A stretch of 44,630 bases of DNA from Bacteroidales bacterium. Its GTDB lineage: Bacteria; Bacteroidota; Bacteroidia; Bacteroidales; UBA932. Positions 1-8,459 of this stretch are shown here, piece after piece. Positions within the stretch are counted from its first letter, which is position 1, and every line of letters begins with the position of its first letter. Location: contig JAFRPH010000011.1 of the NCBI GenBank assembly GCA_017429205.1, positions 1-44,630 on the forward strand. The letters are read 5' to 3'. The position numbers and the translations under genes were made by a program. The notes beneath the pieces are model-generated. The model saw only the letters and a list, made by a program, of their open reading frames with translations, was not told the origin of the DNA and made no database searches.

Positions 1-49
1 GCCACGCCCTTCAGAAATGCCCTTCTTTTCATAGAAACAAAGATACGGG

Positions 50-82
50 TTTTCAGCGGAAGAAGAAATAATCGTACCTTTG
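50..82 (+). promoter_or_regulatory. Bacteroidota-type promoter of the ADH-ALDH fusion gene
   Basis: TACCTTTG at 75-82 matches the Bacteroidota -7 consensus TAnnTTTG exactly. A weak -33 element (TTTTC, from 50) lies about 20 bp upstream. The ATG at 110 follows after a short A-rich leader without a clear Shine-Dalgarno sequence, which is normal for this phylum. Confidence 0.6.
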
Positions 83-109
83 TAGGGCCGAACAGAAAAG
101 ACGAGAACT

Positions 110-2743
110 ATGGATACCTATCGCTTCAGAAAACAGATACACAAGCTGCCCGGAAAGGTCATTCACGCGATTCCGCTGCCGGAACCGGACGTGACGGAAG
201 GGCACGGCGCCCGCCGGCGGATCGGCGAAATCTGCCGCGAAAACGGCTATAAGCAGGTGCTGCTGGTCACCGACCGGACGCTCCATTCGCTGGGGTTCGA
301 GCAGCCCGTCGTCGCCTCGCTGGAGGCGGCCGGGGTGGGCTGCACCGTGTTCGACGACATCCACTCCGAGCCTTCCATCGCCACGATCGAGGCGGGCCGC
401 CAGCAGGCGCTGGCGTGCGGCGCCGACTGCATCGTCGCCCTCGGCGGTGGCTCGGTGATGGACACCTGCAAGATGGTGGCGGCCGGCGTGAAAATGCCCC
501 ACCTGCCGGTCAAGGCCCTGCTCCTGAAGTTCCTGCCCGTCCGGGGCGGCACGCTGCCGCTCATCATGGTTCCGTCGACGGCCGGCACCGGCGCCGAAGT
601 GACCGTGGGCGCCGTGGTGATGGACGAGCGCGGCGTGAAGGGCAGCACCGTGCTGATCGGCCTGAAAGTGCCCCACGTCATTCTGGACAGCGAACTTACC
701 GTCAATGCGCCCCGCGAGGTGACGGCCGCCTGCGGCATCGACGCCCTCAGCCATTGCATCGAGGGGGCGGTCAGCGACACGGAGGTGGACGAGGAGGACA
801 TGAAGCTTTCCCTGGACGGCATCCGGCTGATCCTGCAGCATCTGCCCACCGTGATGGAAACCCCGCAGGACATCGAGGCCCGCCTCGGTATGTGCCGGGC
901 GGCGATGTACGGCGGCAACGCCATCAACACGCAGCTGGCGGGCTATGTCCACGCCTTCGCCCACAGCATCGGCGCGAAATACCACCTGCCCCACGGGAAG
1001 GCGATTTCCCTGATGCTCCTGCCCGTACTGGAATTCCAGAAGGCGGCCTGCCTCGAAAAATATGCGAAGATCGCGCGGTACTGCGCCCTGGCGGGCGAGG
1101 ATGCCGCCGATGCGGACGCGGCCGAGCGCTTCCTCGCCGCCGTCCGGCACCTGCTGGCGCAGTGCGGCCTGGACGCCATCGCCTCGCCCGTGCGCCTGTG
1201 CGACCACGAGGAGCTCATTCCGATGATCGCCGCCGATTCCATCAACTACTCCTCCCCCGTCACCCTGAACAACGACCAGATCAAACAGGTCCTCGACACC
1301 GTCACGGCCACGCAAACAGCGACGGACGAATTCACCGAAGGAAGCATCCGCGAGATTGTCGCCGCCCAGCGGCGGTTCTTCCGCACCGGGGAGACGCTCC
1401 CGATTCGCTGGCGCATCAAGCAGCTCAAGCGGCTGAAGGCCGCCGTCCTCGCCCACGAGAAGGAGTTCGAGGACGCCCTGGCCGAAGACCTCGGCCGCAG
1501 CACCGTGGAGGCCTACCTCTGCGACATCGGCCCCATCATCGTCGAGATCAACGAGATGCTCGCCGGCCTGCGCCGCTGGGCGCGCCCGGAGTGCCATTTC
1601 AGCGGCCTGATGTGCTTCCCGAGCACGGTCACGAAGGTCTACAAGATGCCGTACGGCGTCTCGCTGGTCATCAGCCCGTTCAACTTCCCCATCCTCCTCA
1701 CCATCGGCGTGGTGGCGGCCGCGATGGCCGGCGGCAACACCGTGGTCATCAAGTCCAGCAGCAAGTCCGCGGCTTCGACGGCGGCGCTCAAGAAGTTCTT
1801 CGCCGAGGTGTTCCCGTCGGAATATGTCACCCTCATCGACGGCGGGCACGACGTGGCCGACCTGTGCCTGGCGCAGCGCTTCGACAAAATCTTCTACACC
1901 GGCTCCCCGGCCGTGGGCAAGCACGTCCTCGCCGAGGCCGCCAAGAACCTCACGCCCGTCGCCCTGGAACTCGGCGGTGAAACCGGCAACTGGTGCATCG
2001 TCCGCAAGGATGCGGACCTCAAGGATGCCGCCCGCAAGATCGCCTTCTTCAAGCTCACCAATGCCGGCCAGATCTGCATCAACATCAACCAGATTGCCGT
2101 GGCCGAAGAGGTGGCGGAGCCTTTCCTCAAGGAGCTGAAACAAGCATTCGTTACCCAAATCGGGGAGCACGCCGAGGAGAATCCCGAGTATCCCAAGCTC
2201 ATCACGGGCGGCGCCTACGACAAGTGCGCCCGTCTGGCCGACGAGTACCGCGACCGCATCGTCTTCGGCGGTGTCGGCAACCCGGAAACTCGCCGCTACG
2301 CCCCTACGATGATCTATCCCGTGGGCATCGACGAGCACATCGTCCAGCACGAACTGTTCTGTCCCCTGCTGCCCATCGTCCCGTTCAAGGACGCGGAAGT
2401 GGACGCGCTGATGGAAACCGTCGCCGGCCGCGAGCATCCGCTGGCGATGTACCTGTTCACCCGGGACATGCGGTGGGCGAACCGCGTGATGCAGACGCAG
2501 CAATTTGGCGGCGGCTGCATCAACGAGGTGTGCATCCATATGATGGTGAAGGGGGTTCCGTTCAACGGCACCGGCCATTCCGGCATGGGCGCCTACCACG
2601 GCGAATGGGGCTTCCGGGAGTTCACCCACCCCCAGACCGTCCTGAAAGGCCGCACCCGCTTCAACCTGCCGTTAAGGGAGCACCCCTACAGCGGAAAAGC
2701 GGGCGAGACGAAGATGAAGCTGCTGAAGCTGTTCGAGCGGTAG
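110..2743 (+). CDS. Fusion of iron-containing alcohol dehydrogenase and ALDH3-like aldehyde dehydrogenase
   Basis: 877 residues in two enzymatic halves. Residues 1 to about 400 form a group III (Fe-type) alcohol dehydrogenase. It has the nucleotide loop GGGS (112-115) and all four expected metal ligands: D211 and H215 in GIDALSHC, then H281 and H295 with the family spacing of 14. Residues about 415 to 870 form an aldehyde dehydrogenase of ALDH3 type, with N525 (SPFNFP), general base E620 (LELGG), nucleophile C656 (GQIC) and the ALDH3-like tail GHSGMGAYHGEWGF. Both halves look active, so the protein should interconvert an alcohol, its aldehyde and the acid. The order is the reverse of AdhE (ALDH then ADH), and the ALDH half is not the CoA-acylating type, so it is not a normal AdhE. 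The gene is monocistronic and ends 7 bp from a convergent gene. The substrate is unknown. Confidence 0.88.
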   Translation: MDTYRFRKQIHKLPGKVIHAIPLPEPDVTEGHGARRRIGEICRENGYKQVLLVTDRTLHSLGFEQPVVASLEAAGVGCTVFDDIHSEPSIATIEAGRQQALACGADCIVALGGGSVMDTCKMVAAGVKMPHLPVKALLLKFLPVRGGTLPLIMVPSTAGTGAEVTVGAVVMDERGVKGSTVLIGLKVPHVILDSELTVNAPREVTAACGIDALSHCIEGAVSDTEVDEEDMKLSLDGIRLILQHLPTVMETPQDIEARLGMCRAAMYGGNAINTQLAGYVHAFAHSIGAKYHLPHGKAISLMLLPVLEFQKAACLEKYAKIARYCALAGEDAADADAAERFLAAVRHLLAQCGLDAIASPVRLCDHEELIPMIAADSINYSSPVTLNNDQIKQVLDTVTATQTATDEFTEGSIREIVAAQRRFFRTGETLPIRWRIKQLKRLKAAVLAHEKEFEDALAEDLGRSTVEAYLCDIGPIIVEINEMLAGLRRWARPECHFSGLMCFPSTVTKVYKMPYGVSLVISPFNFPILLTIGVVAAAMAGGNTVVIKSSSKSAASTAALKKFFAEVFPSEYVTLIDGGHDVADLCLAQRFDKIFYTGSPAVGKHVLAEAAKNLTPVALELGGETGNWCIVRKDADLKDAARKIAFFKLTNAGQICININQIAVAEEVAEPFLKELKQAFVTQIGEHAEENPEYPKLITGGAYDKCARLADEYRDRIVFGGVGNPETRRYAPTMIYPVGIDEHIVQHELFCPLLPIVPFKDAEVDALMETVAGREHPLAMYLFTRDMRWANRVMQTQQFGGGCINEVCIHMMVKGVPFNGTGHSGMGAYHGEWGFREFTHPQTVLKGRTRFNLPLREHPYSGKAGETKMKLLKLFER

Positions 2744-2750
2744 AAAGCTT

Positions 2751-4241
2751 TTATTTCTTAACGAACATAATCCGGCCGATCGCGTCGTTGAAGAAGACGT
2801 CGTAGGTGCCGGCAGAGAGCGTGAGGGATCCGTTGTGCGTATCAGAGTTGTTGAAATCCACGCTGGAATAAAGCTTATTATCCGTAATCTCGCCTTTATT
2901 CCATTGGACATACCAATTGCCGTTGTTGACTTTCCAGCCATACTTCGTATCAGCCGGGATGTTGGAATTGTTGCCGATTGTCACCTGGCCCTTCCAATTG
3001 TGACCAACCGGCTGTGACAATTCAACAGACGTTGTCCAAGTGCTAGAATCGGCTGCATAAGGTCCGAAGACAAGATAGAGATGGGCATGGTCATAGTCTC
3101 CGTACTCATCACGGGTTCTCCAGGACTCTGCGGTCCAATGATCGGCGCCCAATGTCAAGGTGACGCCATAGACTCGGTTATCCGAAGCCGGCAAATTCCC
3201 GACATTACCGTATGTGGCAGATGTGCTATTTTCATAAACACCGATGACCTTGTCCCAACCTGCCCCGGTATTGAATCCTTGGAGGATTTTAAAGCCATAG
3301 TCGGACCCTTGCCCGCTGTTGTCATAGCTATAGAGGGCGCCGATAAAAGTATTGTCACCCGATTGAATCATTCGGGCGTTCGTGTTCGCGTCTGACCATC
3401 CTGTCGCCGTGCCCGTCAGATAGAACTCCTTGCACTGGGGGTCGAAAGCGGGCATTTGAAGCAGATTCTTCCGCGCTGCCTCATACGGCGTCTTGATCCG
3501 GGATTTCTTGTAATAGATGAAGCCATCGGCCGCCTTGATGGAAACGGAGAACTGGTATGTGGCGGGAGGAAGGGCGAAATAATAAGGTTCGTTCACGGCC
3601 CAGGGCGCAGTGATTGTCGTCCCATTGTCTCCCGAGGCAGTCAGGGACAAGCCATCGACCGTGAACATACCGGAGATGGCGTTGCTCCCCTGGACGGAGA
3701 ACTCGACGGACTGAGGTCGCTGGTCGTAACTCGGATAACTGGGGGTCTTGGAGAACGGAGCGACATAGATGATCGACGCCAGGAGCTGGAATGCCATTTT
3801 CCCTGCGTTGACGGACGCCTTCATCGGGATGCTGCGGTTCAAGGACTGGGCGGACGCATAGTTGGACAGAAGCTGGATATGATTCTCATCCACCGCGATG
3901 GACGCGGGATAATAGACCGTGGCGCCCTCGGCGATATAGTCGTCATCCTCCAGGGTGAAGGTAAACGTGGGGGACTCCGCACTGAAATCGCCCGTACGAA
4001 TCTCTCCCTCTATCTTTTTCCCTTTGTGCGTAAACAAAGCGACCTTGTCATCCTCCGTCCAGGTCCATTGCTCATTACCGAGATCGAAGGACAGCCTCGT
4101 CTCCGGATCAAAAGTGGCCTGCAGAGAAACCGAGTAGGTCTTGTTCTGGGGGGTCTCTATCGGATCGGGCGTCTCGGGTAAAGCCTCTCGGGAGCATGCG
4201 GCCAGCAGCAAGGCTGCGGCGAGGTAAATCATTCTTTTCAT
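2751..4241 (-). CDS. Lipoprotein: fimbrillin-like N-terminus joined to SusE/F-like starch-binding C-terminus
   Basis: 496 residues from the chosen start MKRMIYLAAALLLAAC. This start places the lipobox cysteine at residue 16 and follows the stop of the small gene 4255-4395 by 13 nt. An in-frame ATG at 4319 would give an improbable charged extension. Residues about 30-210 resemble the Mfa-like/fimbrillin fold (ETRLSF, then WTWTEDDKVALF, then VYYPAS). Residues about 255-370 resemble a SusE/F starch-binding module (EFYLTGTATGWSD). The last 115 residues look like another beta-sandwich binding module rich in exposed Trp and Tyr. The base composition is less GC-rich than the amylase genes next to it. 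It is probably surface-exposed; glucan binding is inferred, and the N-terminal half could instead mean an assembly or adhesin role. Confidence 0.7.
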   Translation of the reverse strand: MKRMIYLAAALLLAACSREALPETPDPIETPQNKTYSVSLQATFDPETRLSFDLGNEQWTWTEDDKVALFTHKGKKIEGEIRTGDFSAESPTFTFTLEDDDYIAEGATVYYPASIAVDENHIQLLSNYASAQSLNRSIPMKASVNAGKMAFQLLASIIYVAPFSKTPSYPSYDQRPQSVEFSVQGSNAISGMFTVDGLSLTASGDNGTTITAPWAVNEPYYFALPPATYQFSVSIKAADGFIYYKKSRIKTPYEAARKNLLQMPAFDPQCKEFYLTGTATGWSDANTNARMIQSGDNTFIGALYSYDNSGQGSDYGFKILQGFNTGAGWDKVIGVYENSTSATYGNVGNLPASDNRVYGVTLTLGADHWTAESWRTRDEYGDYDHAHLYLVFGPYAADSSTWTTSVELSQPVGHNWKGQVTIGNNSNIPADTKYGWKVNNGNWYVQWNKGEITDNKLYSSVDFNNSDTHNGSLTLSAGTYDVFFNDAIGRIMFVKK

Positions 4242-4254
4242 CGCCTGTACCCGC

Positions 4255-4395
4255 TTAATCCCATTGACCCTGAATGATGTATGGTTTTTCCACGGACGTC
4301 GTTTCCCCTTGGGATTCATAATCGAGAAAACTACGGTCCAATCTCAATTCCAGCGACTCGCTTTCTGGGACTTCGTAAACGCTCTTCTGTTTCAT
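4255..4395 (-). CDS. Small 46-residue peptide upstream of the lipoprotein gene
   Basis: An open frame starting MKQKSVYEVPESESLELRLD and ending in IIQGQWD, with TAA at 4257-4255. A GGAG sequence lies just upstream of the ATG, and the gene sits between a consensus promoter (4427-4434) and the lipoprotein start. The pattern (short basic start, Y-x-x-P, alternating hydrophobic and acidic residues, then a Ser-rich part) resembles the tiny uncharacterised proteins often found ahead of Bacteroidales surface lipoprotein genes. There is no signal peptide or membrane segment. It could be a leader peptide or a real small protein. The function is unknown. Confidence 0.5.
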   Translation of the reverse strand: MKQKSVYEVPESESLELRLDRSFLDYESQGETTSVEKPYIIQGQWD

Positions 4396-4426
4396 TCTCC
4401 GAACCTGTTAAAACCGAATAACTGTG

Positions 4427-4434
4427 CAAAGTTA
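4427..4434 (-). promoter_or_regulatory. -7 element of the small peptide/lipoprotein operon
   Basis: On the minus strand this reads TAACTTTG, an exact TAnnTTTG. No good -33 box is seen at 19-21 bp, where an AT-rich inverted repeat lies instead. Transcription from here would give a leader of about 30 nt before the small peptide start. Confidence 0.5.
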
Positions 4435-4435
4435 G

Positions 4436-4452
4436 TCTTTTTGGGAAAAAGA
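4436..4452. repeat. Perfect 7-bp AT-rich inverted repeat, possible weak terminator
   Basis: TCTTTTT, GGG, AAAAAGA: a perfect inverted repeat between the end of the starch cluster and the promoter of the next operon. The T-rich arms could support weak termination in either direction. It also occupies the place where the -33 box of the following promoter would lie, so it might act as an operator. Confidence 0.3.
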
Positions 4453-4458
4453 TACACC

Positions 4459-4512
4459 CTATTCCGGCAGGAAGGTGACGGTGCAGGTGGTGATTTCGTA
4501 GGCGGTGGGATT
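4459..4512 (-). pseudogene. Remnant of a GH97 gene 3' end with a 54-bp internal deletion
   Basis: Read on the minus strand, this encodes NPTAYEITTCTVTFLPE and a stop. It matches the C-terminus of the intact GH97 gene (8460-8567) except that 18 codons are missing. Bases 4473-4512 are identical to 8528-8567 over 40 bp, and 4459-4472 match the last codons with two differences. The missing 54 bp lie between two GTGACGG repeats in the intact copy, which suggests slippage or recombination between them. It sits directly after the stop of the GH13-GH127-like gene, so that gene is bracketed by an intact and a broken GH97 tail. Confidence 0.8.
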
Positions 4513-4520
4513 TCGCCAGA

Positions 4521-7500
4521 TTACTGGTTTATCTCCGGGAACACTGTCAGGCGCAGGGTCGTGCTTCCGTAAGGGACCAGGTCGATGTATTCGACGGGGC
4601 CTTCCGCATCGACCTTGTCGGGCAAGGCGGGCGTGTACCGGTTCTCCTGCAGCGTCCAGCCTTTCACACCGACGACCGGAACGCGGATTTTCATCGGCAC
4701 GGACGCAGGGTCGAACGGGAAGCCCTTCGCACCGGTCGCCTGGATGCGGAGGCCGTTCAGCCGGTTCCGGACCAGCGCGTAGTTCCACTTTCCGGCAGGC
4801 GTCATACTCCAGCTCTTGAAATCCGGATTGGCCGATACCTTTCCAGCCAGATTCTCATACACTTTCGGGTCTTCCTCCACCTTCGCCGGGACGGGGAAGG
4901 CATACAGGATCGGACCGCGCAGGACAGAGGCGCCAGCCACGGGATTGTCGACAATCTCGATTTCCATCGGCAGGTCGACCGTCAGGACATCGCCGGTCTT
5001 CCAGGTCTTTCCGACCGTCTTGAATCCCGGCTTTTCCGCTTTGCACCACCCCGGAATCCGGTAGGTGAAGTCCATGTCGACAGGCTGGTCCGTCTCTTTG
5101 CCATCCTGGAGGAAGGTGAATCGGAAACGCACCTGCTCCTCGAACGGATAGCCCGTTTCTTCCAGGATCCGCACGGACAGCCCTGCTCCCAAGTCATACT
5201 CCACGGAGGAAGGGCCGTACAGTGCGGCGACCGGATGTCCCTTCCGGTCCTTCAGCCACATCCGAGCCACGTAGTTCGGCAGGAAACGATGCAGGTTGCC
5301 GATGCAGCACTCGGTCTCGTGGATGGGCCGGTAAGCCATCCAAGTCAGGCCGTGCTTGAAGCCGTTGTGGTTGGAATTGCCGGTGGCGATGACCTGGTTC
5401 GGGCAGGAGAAATACTGCATCGACTTGAAGTCCTTGGTGATCGACCCCAAGCCGCCGTTGAAGATGCCCTTCTCGATCCGGTCCGCCCATTGGCCGTCCC
5501 CGGTGGTCATCAGGTAATAGCCAAGGGTCCAGGTGTAATCGGAAACGTCGCAGGTCTCGTGGCTGGCGAGCGGATCGTTTCCGGCCAGGGCCTCGGAGGA
5601 GGAATTGATCCCGTCGACCAGCAGATTCGGTCCTTCCATCTTCTTCATCGCATGCAGGGCGGCGTCCAGATATTTCCGCTCTCCCGTATAGGAATAGAGG
5701 AGCATCGGAATCTTGAGCAGTTCGTTCATCGTCACCCCATGCATATGGAATTCACTGTCATCCAGGGCATTGGCCTGGGTGAGCTCGGAAGCGCCCTCCT
5801 CCCAGGCCGCGACGGCGCGGTCCAGGAGCGCCTTGTTGCCGGTCAGAGAATAGGTCCACAGCATCCCCTCCACGTTCACCACGAACCGGTTCATCGCCAG
5901 TTCCGGGACGGAATAGGAGAGATAGTTCTTTTCCAGGGCGGCCGGGATCCGCGGGTCGCCGGTGGCCTCATAATAGGCCTTGACGGCCCGGAAGAAAACG
6001 GCCCACGGCCAGGCCATAGAGCCCGTTTCCGGGCCGAGGCGGCCCTCCGGCCGGTCGGTGGCGGCGATGCGGTTTTCGCGCTCCCGGCGCGCCTGCATCT
6101 GCGCGGCCCGTGCGCGGGCCCGCGGATCGGCCGAAACCTCCGCATCGAAGTTCCGCCGAGGCCTCCCGGCCTCCCGCGCCGCCAGCTCCTCGGGCGTCAA
6201 ACCGGCCTTGAACGGCAGCGGATGGGCGAGGACATAGTCGATGTTCTCCTGCCAGACATCCAGAAAATGCTGGTCGTCCAGCAGGAAACCCAGGCGGGTC
6301 AAGCCGTCCAGGTAGTACGCGGTCTGCTCGAACCGCCACCAGTCCGCACCGCGAGATTCGGAGTCCCGCTCCAGCTTACCGGCCCACAGGACGGAATTGT
6401 ACGGATAGGCCATCGCCTCGGGGTGGCCGGTCAGTCCGTCGCGCTGGCGCTGGAGGATTTCCTTCAGCCAGCCTTCGGGCTGGATCCGGTCGATCAAACC
6501 CTCGGAGAAAACGGCGTAGGGTGCCGCCGGCACCTCGGCGGACCGAAGTTCCAGCACGTACACGCCGCGGGGCGCCATCCGGACGGTGGTGGTCAGATCG
6601 ACCGACTCGCCCGTCACGACGTCGACACCGAAAGAATGCTTCCCGATGACGTCGGCGAAGCGGGCCATGTTCAGCTCTCGCTCGGTGTCGGAGCCGTTGA
6701 GGATGACGAGGACGGTGTCGTCGCCGGCGATACGGGCGTAGACGTAGCACCTGGTCTGGTTATCCGGCGTATAGTGGACCAGACGGCCTTCGGTGGCCGC
6801 TTTCGAGGTCCGGCGCCAGGTCAGGAGCTTGCTTGCGAAGTCCCAGCACTCGTTCTGGACGGGGGTGCGGCCGGCCGCCGTGAAGGCGCTCGCCGGGTCC
6901 TCCTTCCAGCCGCCGGGGAAGTCGCCGCGGAGCTGGTCGGGGCCCGCCATGGCGATCTCCGTCCCGTAATAGATCTGCGGGATGCCGCGGGAAGTAGCGA
7001 GGAACGCAAGGCCCTGTTTGAACTTCCACACGGGGTCGCCCGGCTGCATGAAGCGGCTGATGTCGTGGTTGTCCAGGAAGGTGAGCACATGGTCCGGATC
7101 GGGAATCAGGAAGTCCTGCGCGACGGTCTCGTAGACCTTGAACAGGCCGGCCTCGGAGCCCTCGGAAGTGTTGCTTTCCTTCAGGATCTCGCGTTGGATA
7201 GTGAAGGTCAGGTCGAAGTCCATCACCGTCTTCAAGTGCGTGTCGGACGGGTTCAGGGCCGATCCGCGCTGCCACCAGCCGGCGGCGGAGTTGCGGGGAT
7301 ACCACCCCTCGCCCACGATGTTGAAGTCCGGATACTCGTCCTCGATCTCCTGACACCAGCGGGTCATGAAATCATAGTCGGCATAAGGATACGTGTCCAT
7401 CCGGATGCCGTCGATGCGGGCGTACTCAATCCACCAGACGCTGTTCTGGATCAGGTAGGTTGCAAGGTGCCGGTTGCGCTGGTTCAGGTCCGGCATGCCG

Positions 7501-8447
7501 CCCGAGAACCAGCCGTCCACGAGGACGTCCTTCTCGGACTGCGGCGCGTGCGGGTCCATCAGCACCCACTTGTAATGGGTCGTGGTCGTGAGCCCGTCGT
7601 TCCCGCGCGGCCCGCGGCGGAATCCGCCTTCCGGCGGCCCCTGCCGCTGCCGCTCCGACAGCTTCTTCGCATATGCGTCCTGGTTGAACCAGTCGTCGTC
7701 CGGAATGTCCTCGATCCACCAGTGCGAACTGCCGGAATGGTTGAAGATCATATCCATCACGACCTTGATGTTCCGCGCGTGCGCGGCGTCGACCAGGCCG
7801 CAGTACTCCTCGTTGGTCCCGAGCCGCGGGTCGATCAAGTAGAAGTCCGAGATGGCATAGCCGTGCGAGGCGTTACTCCGGTTGTACTGGACCGGATTGA
7901 GCCAGACGGCCGTGACCCCGAGCGAATCGATGTAGCCCAGATGGTCCCGGATGCCCTGCAGGTCGCCGCCGTGGTGGCCGCCCCCGTTCCGGCGGTCGGC
8001 CTTGAACTGCTCCCAGTCGTCATTCGCGGGGTTGCCGTTGGCGAAGCGGTCTGGCATAATCAGGTACAGCACGTCCTTGGTGGAGAAGCCCTGCGCGCCC
8101 GTCTTCGTGTTGCGCGGACGCAGCTCGAAAGCCTTCTCGGTGACGGTGCGGCCTTCCTTGAAACGGAAGGTCATCGTGCCGGGACGGGCCTTCTCCGTGA
8201 CATCCAGATACACGATCAGGTAGTTCGGGTTCTTGACCTTGGCGACTTCCTTGACCTTGACGCCCGGATAGGATTTGAGGGAGAACTCCGTTTGGGCGAT
8301 GTCCTTTCCATAGAACATCACCTGGAGTTCGTGATTCTTCATACCGGCGTACCAGAAGGGCGGATCCATGCGCTGGATGTCCGCGGCATGCGCGCCCGCC
8401 GCGAGGAACAGGGCGGCGAGCAAAGAGAGGAGTCCGTGTTGTTTCAT
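4521..8447 (-). CDS. Fusion of GH13 alpha-glucanase and GH127-like (DUF1680) glycosidase
   Basis: 1308 residues with a Sec signal (1 to about 22, ending AHAA). Residues 23-110 are the immunoglobulin-like N-domain of cyclomaltodextrinase/neopullulanase. Residues 118-635 are a GH13 barrel with nucleophile D351 (GIRMD), acid/base E380 (NIVGE) and D462 (FLDNHD). After a short linker, residues about 645-1300 are a GH127-like module. It keeps the residues known from beta-L-arabinofuranosidase HypBA1: E964 and C966 (HETCD), and adjacent C1047-C1048 (ECCIGN), the zinc site and nucleophilic Cys. Arg/Gly/Pro-rich stretches at 264-283 and 774-804 look like loop insertions. It is probably periplasmic. 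It is the last large gene of the operon, 12 nt after GH97. The GH13 half should cut alpha-glucan oligosaccharides; the substrate of the second half is uncertain. Confidence 0.85.
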   Translation of the reverse strand: MKQHGLLSLLAALFLAAGAHAADIQRMDPPFWYAGMKNHELQVMFYGKDIAQTEFSLKSYPGVKVKEVAKVKNPNYLIVYLDVTEKARPGTMTFRFKEGRTVTEKAFELRPRNTKTGAQGFSTKDVLYLIMPDRFANGNPANDDWEQFKADRRNGGGHHGGDLQGIRDHLGYIDSLGVTAVWLNPVQYNRSNASHGYAISDFYLIDPRLGTNEEYCGLVDAAHARNIKVVMDMIFNHSGSSHWWIEDIPDDDWFNQDAYAKKLSERQRQGPPEGGFRRGPRGNDGLTTTTHYKWVLMDPHAPQSEKDVLVDGWFSGGMPDLNQRNRHLATYLIQNSVWWIEYARIDGIRMDTYPYADYDFMTRWCQEIEDEYPDFNIVGEGWYPRNSAAGWWQRGSALNPSDTHLKTVMDFDLTFTIQREILKESNTSEGSEAGLFKVYETVAQDFLIPDPDHVLTFLDNHDISRFMQPGDPVWKFKQGLAFLATSRGIPQIYYGTEIAMAGPDQLRGDFPGGWKEDPASAFTAAGRTPVQNECWDFASKLLTWRRTSKAATEGRLVHYTPDNQTRCYVYARIAGDDTVLVILNGSDTERELNMARFADVIGKHSFGVDVVTGESVDLTTTVRMAPRGVYVLELRSAEVPAAPYAVFSEGLIDRIQPEGWLKEILQRQRDGLTGHPEAMAYPYNSVLWAGKLERDSESRGADWWRFEQTAYYLDGLTRLGFLLDDQHFLDVWQENIDYVLAHPLPFKAGLTPEELAAREAGRPRRNFDAEVSADPRARARAAQMQARRERENRIAATDRPEGRLGPETGSMAWPWAVFFRAVKAYYEATGDPRIPAALEKNYLSYSVPELAMNRFVVNVEGMLWTYSLTGNKALLDRAVAAWEEGASELTQANALDDSEFHMHGVTMNELLKIPMLLYSYTGERKYLDAALHAMKKMEGPNLLVDGINSSSEALAGNDPLASHETCDVSDYTWTLGYYLMTTGDGQWADRIEKGIFNGGLGSITKDFKSMQYFSCPNQVIATGNSNHNGFKHGLTWMAYRPIHETECCIGNLHRFLPNYVARMWLKDRKGHPVAALYGPSSVEYDLGAGLSVRILEETGYPFEEQVRFRFTFLQDGKETDQPVDMDFTYRIPGWCKAEKPGFKTVGKTWKTGDVLTVDLPMEIEIVDNPVAGASVLRGPILYAFPVPAKVEEDPKVYENLAGKVSANPDFKSWSMTPAGKWNYALVRNRLNGLRIQATGAKGFPFDPASVPMKIRVPVVGVKGWTLQENRYTPALPDKVDAEGPVEYIDLVPYGSTTLRLTVFPEINQ

Positions 8448-8459
8448 AAGACGATGGGC

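Noticed and set aside
3081..3395. Plus-strand frames opposite the hybrid lipoprotein
   Set aside because: No features, and antisense to a gene with a clear lipobox and beta-sandwich motifs.
4242..4319. Longer start (ATG at 4319) for the fimbrillin/starch-binding lipoprotein
   Set aside because: It would put 26 mostly basic residues before a normal lipoprotein signal, and it overlaps a better small gene in another frame.
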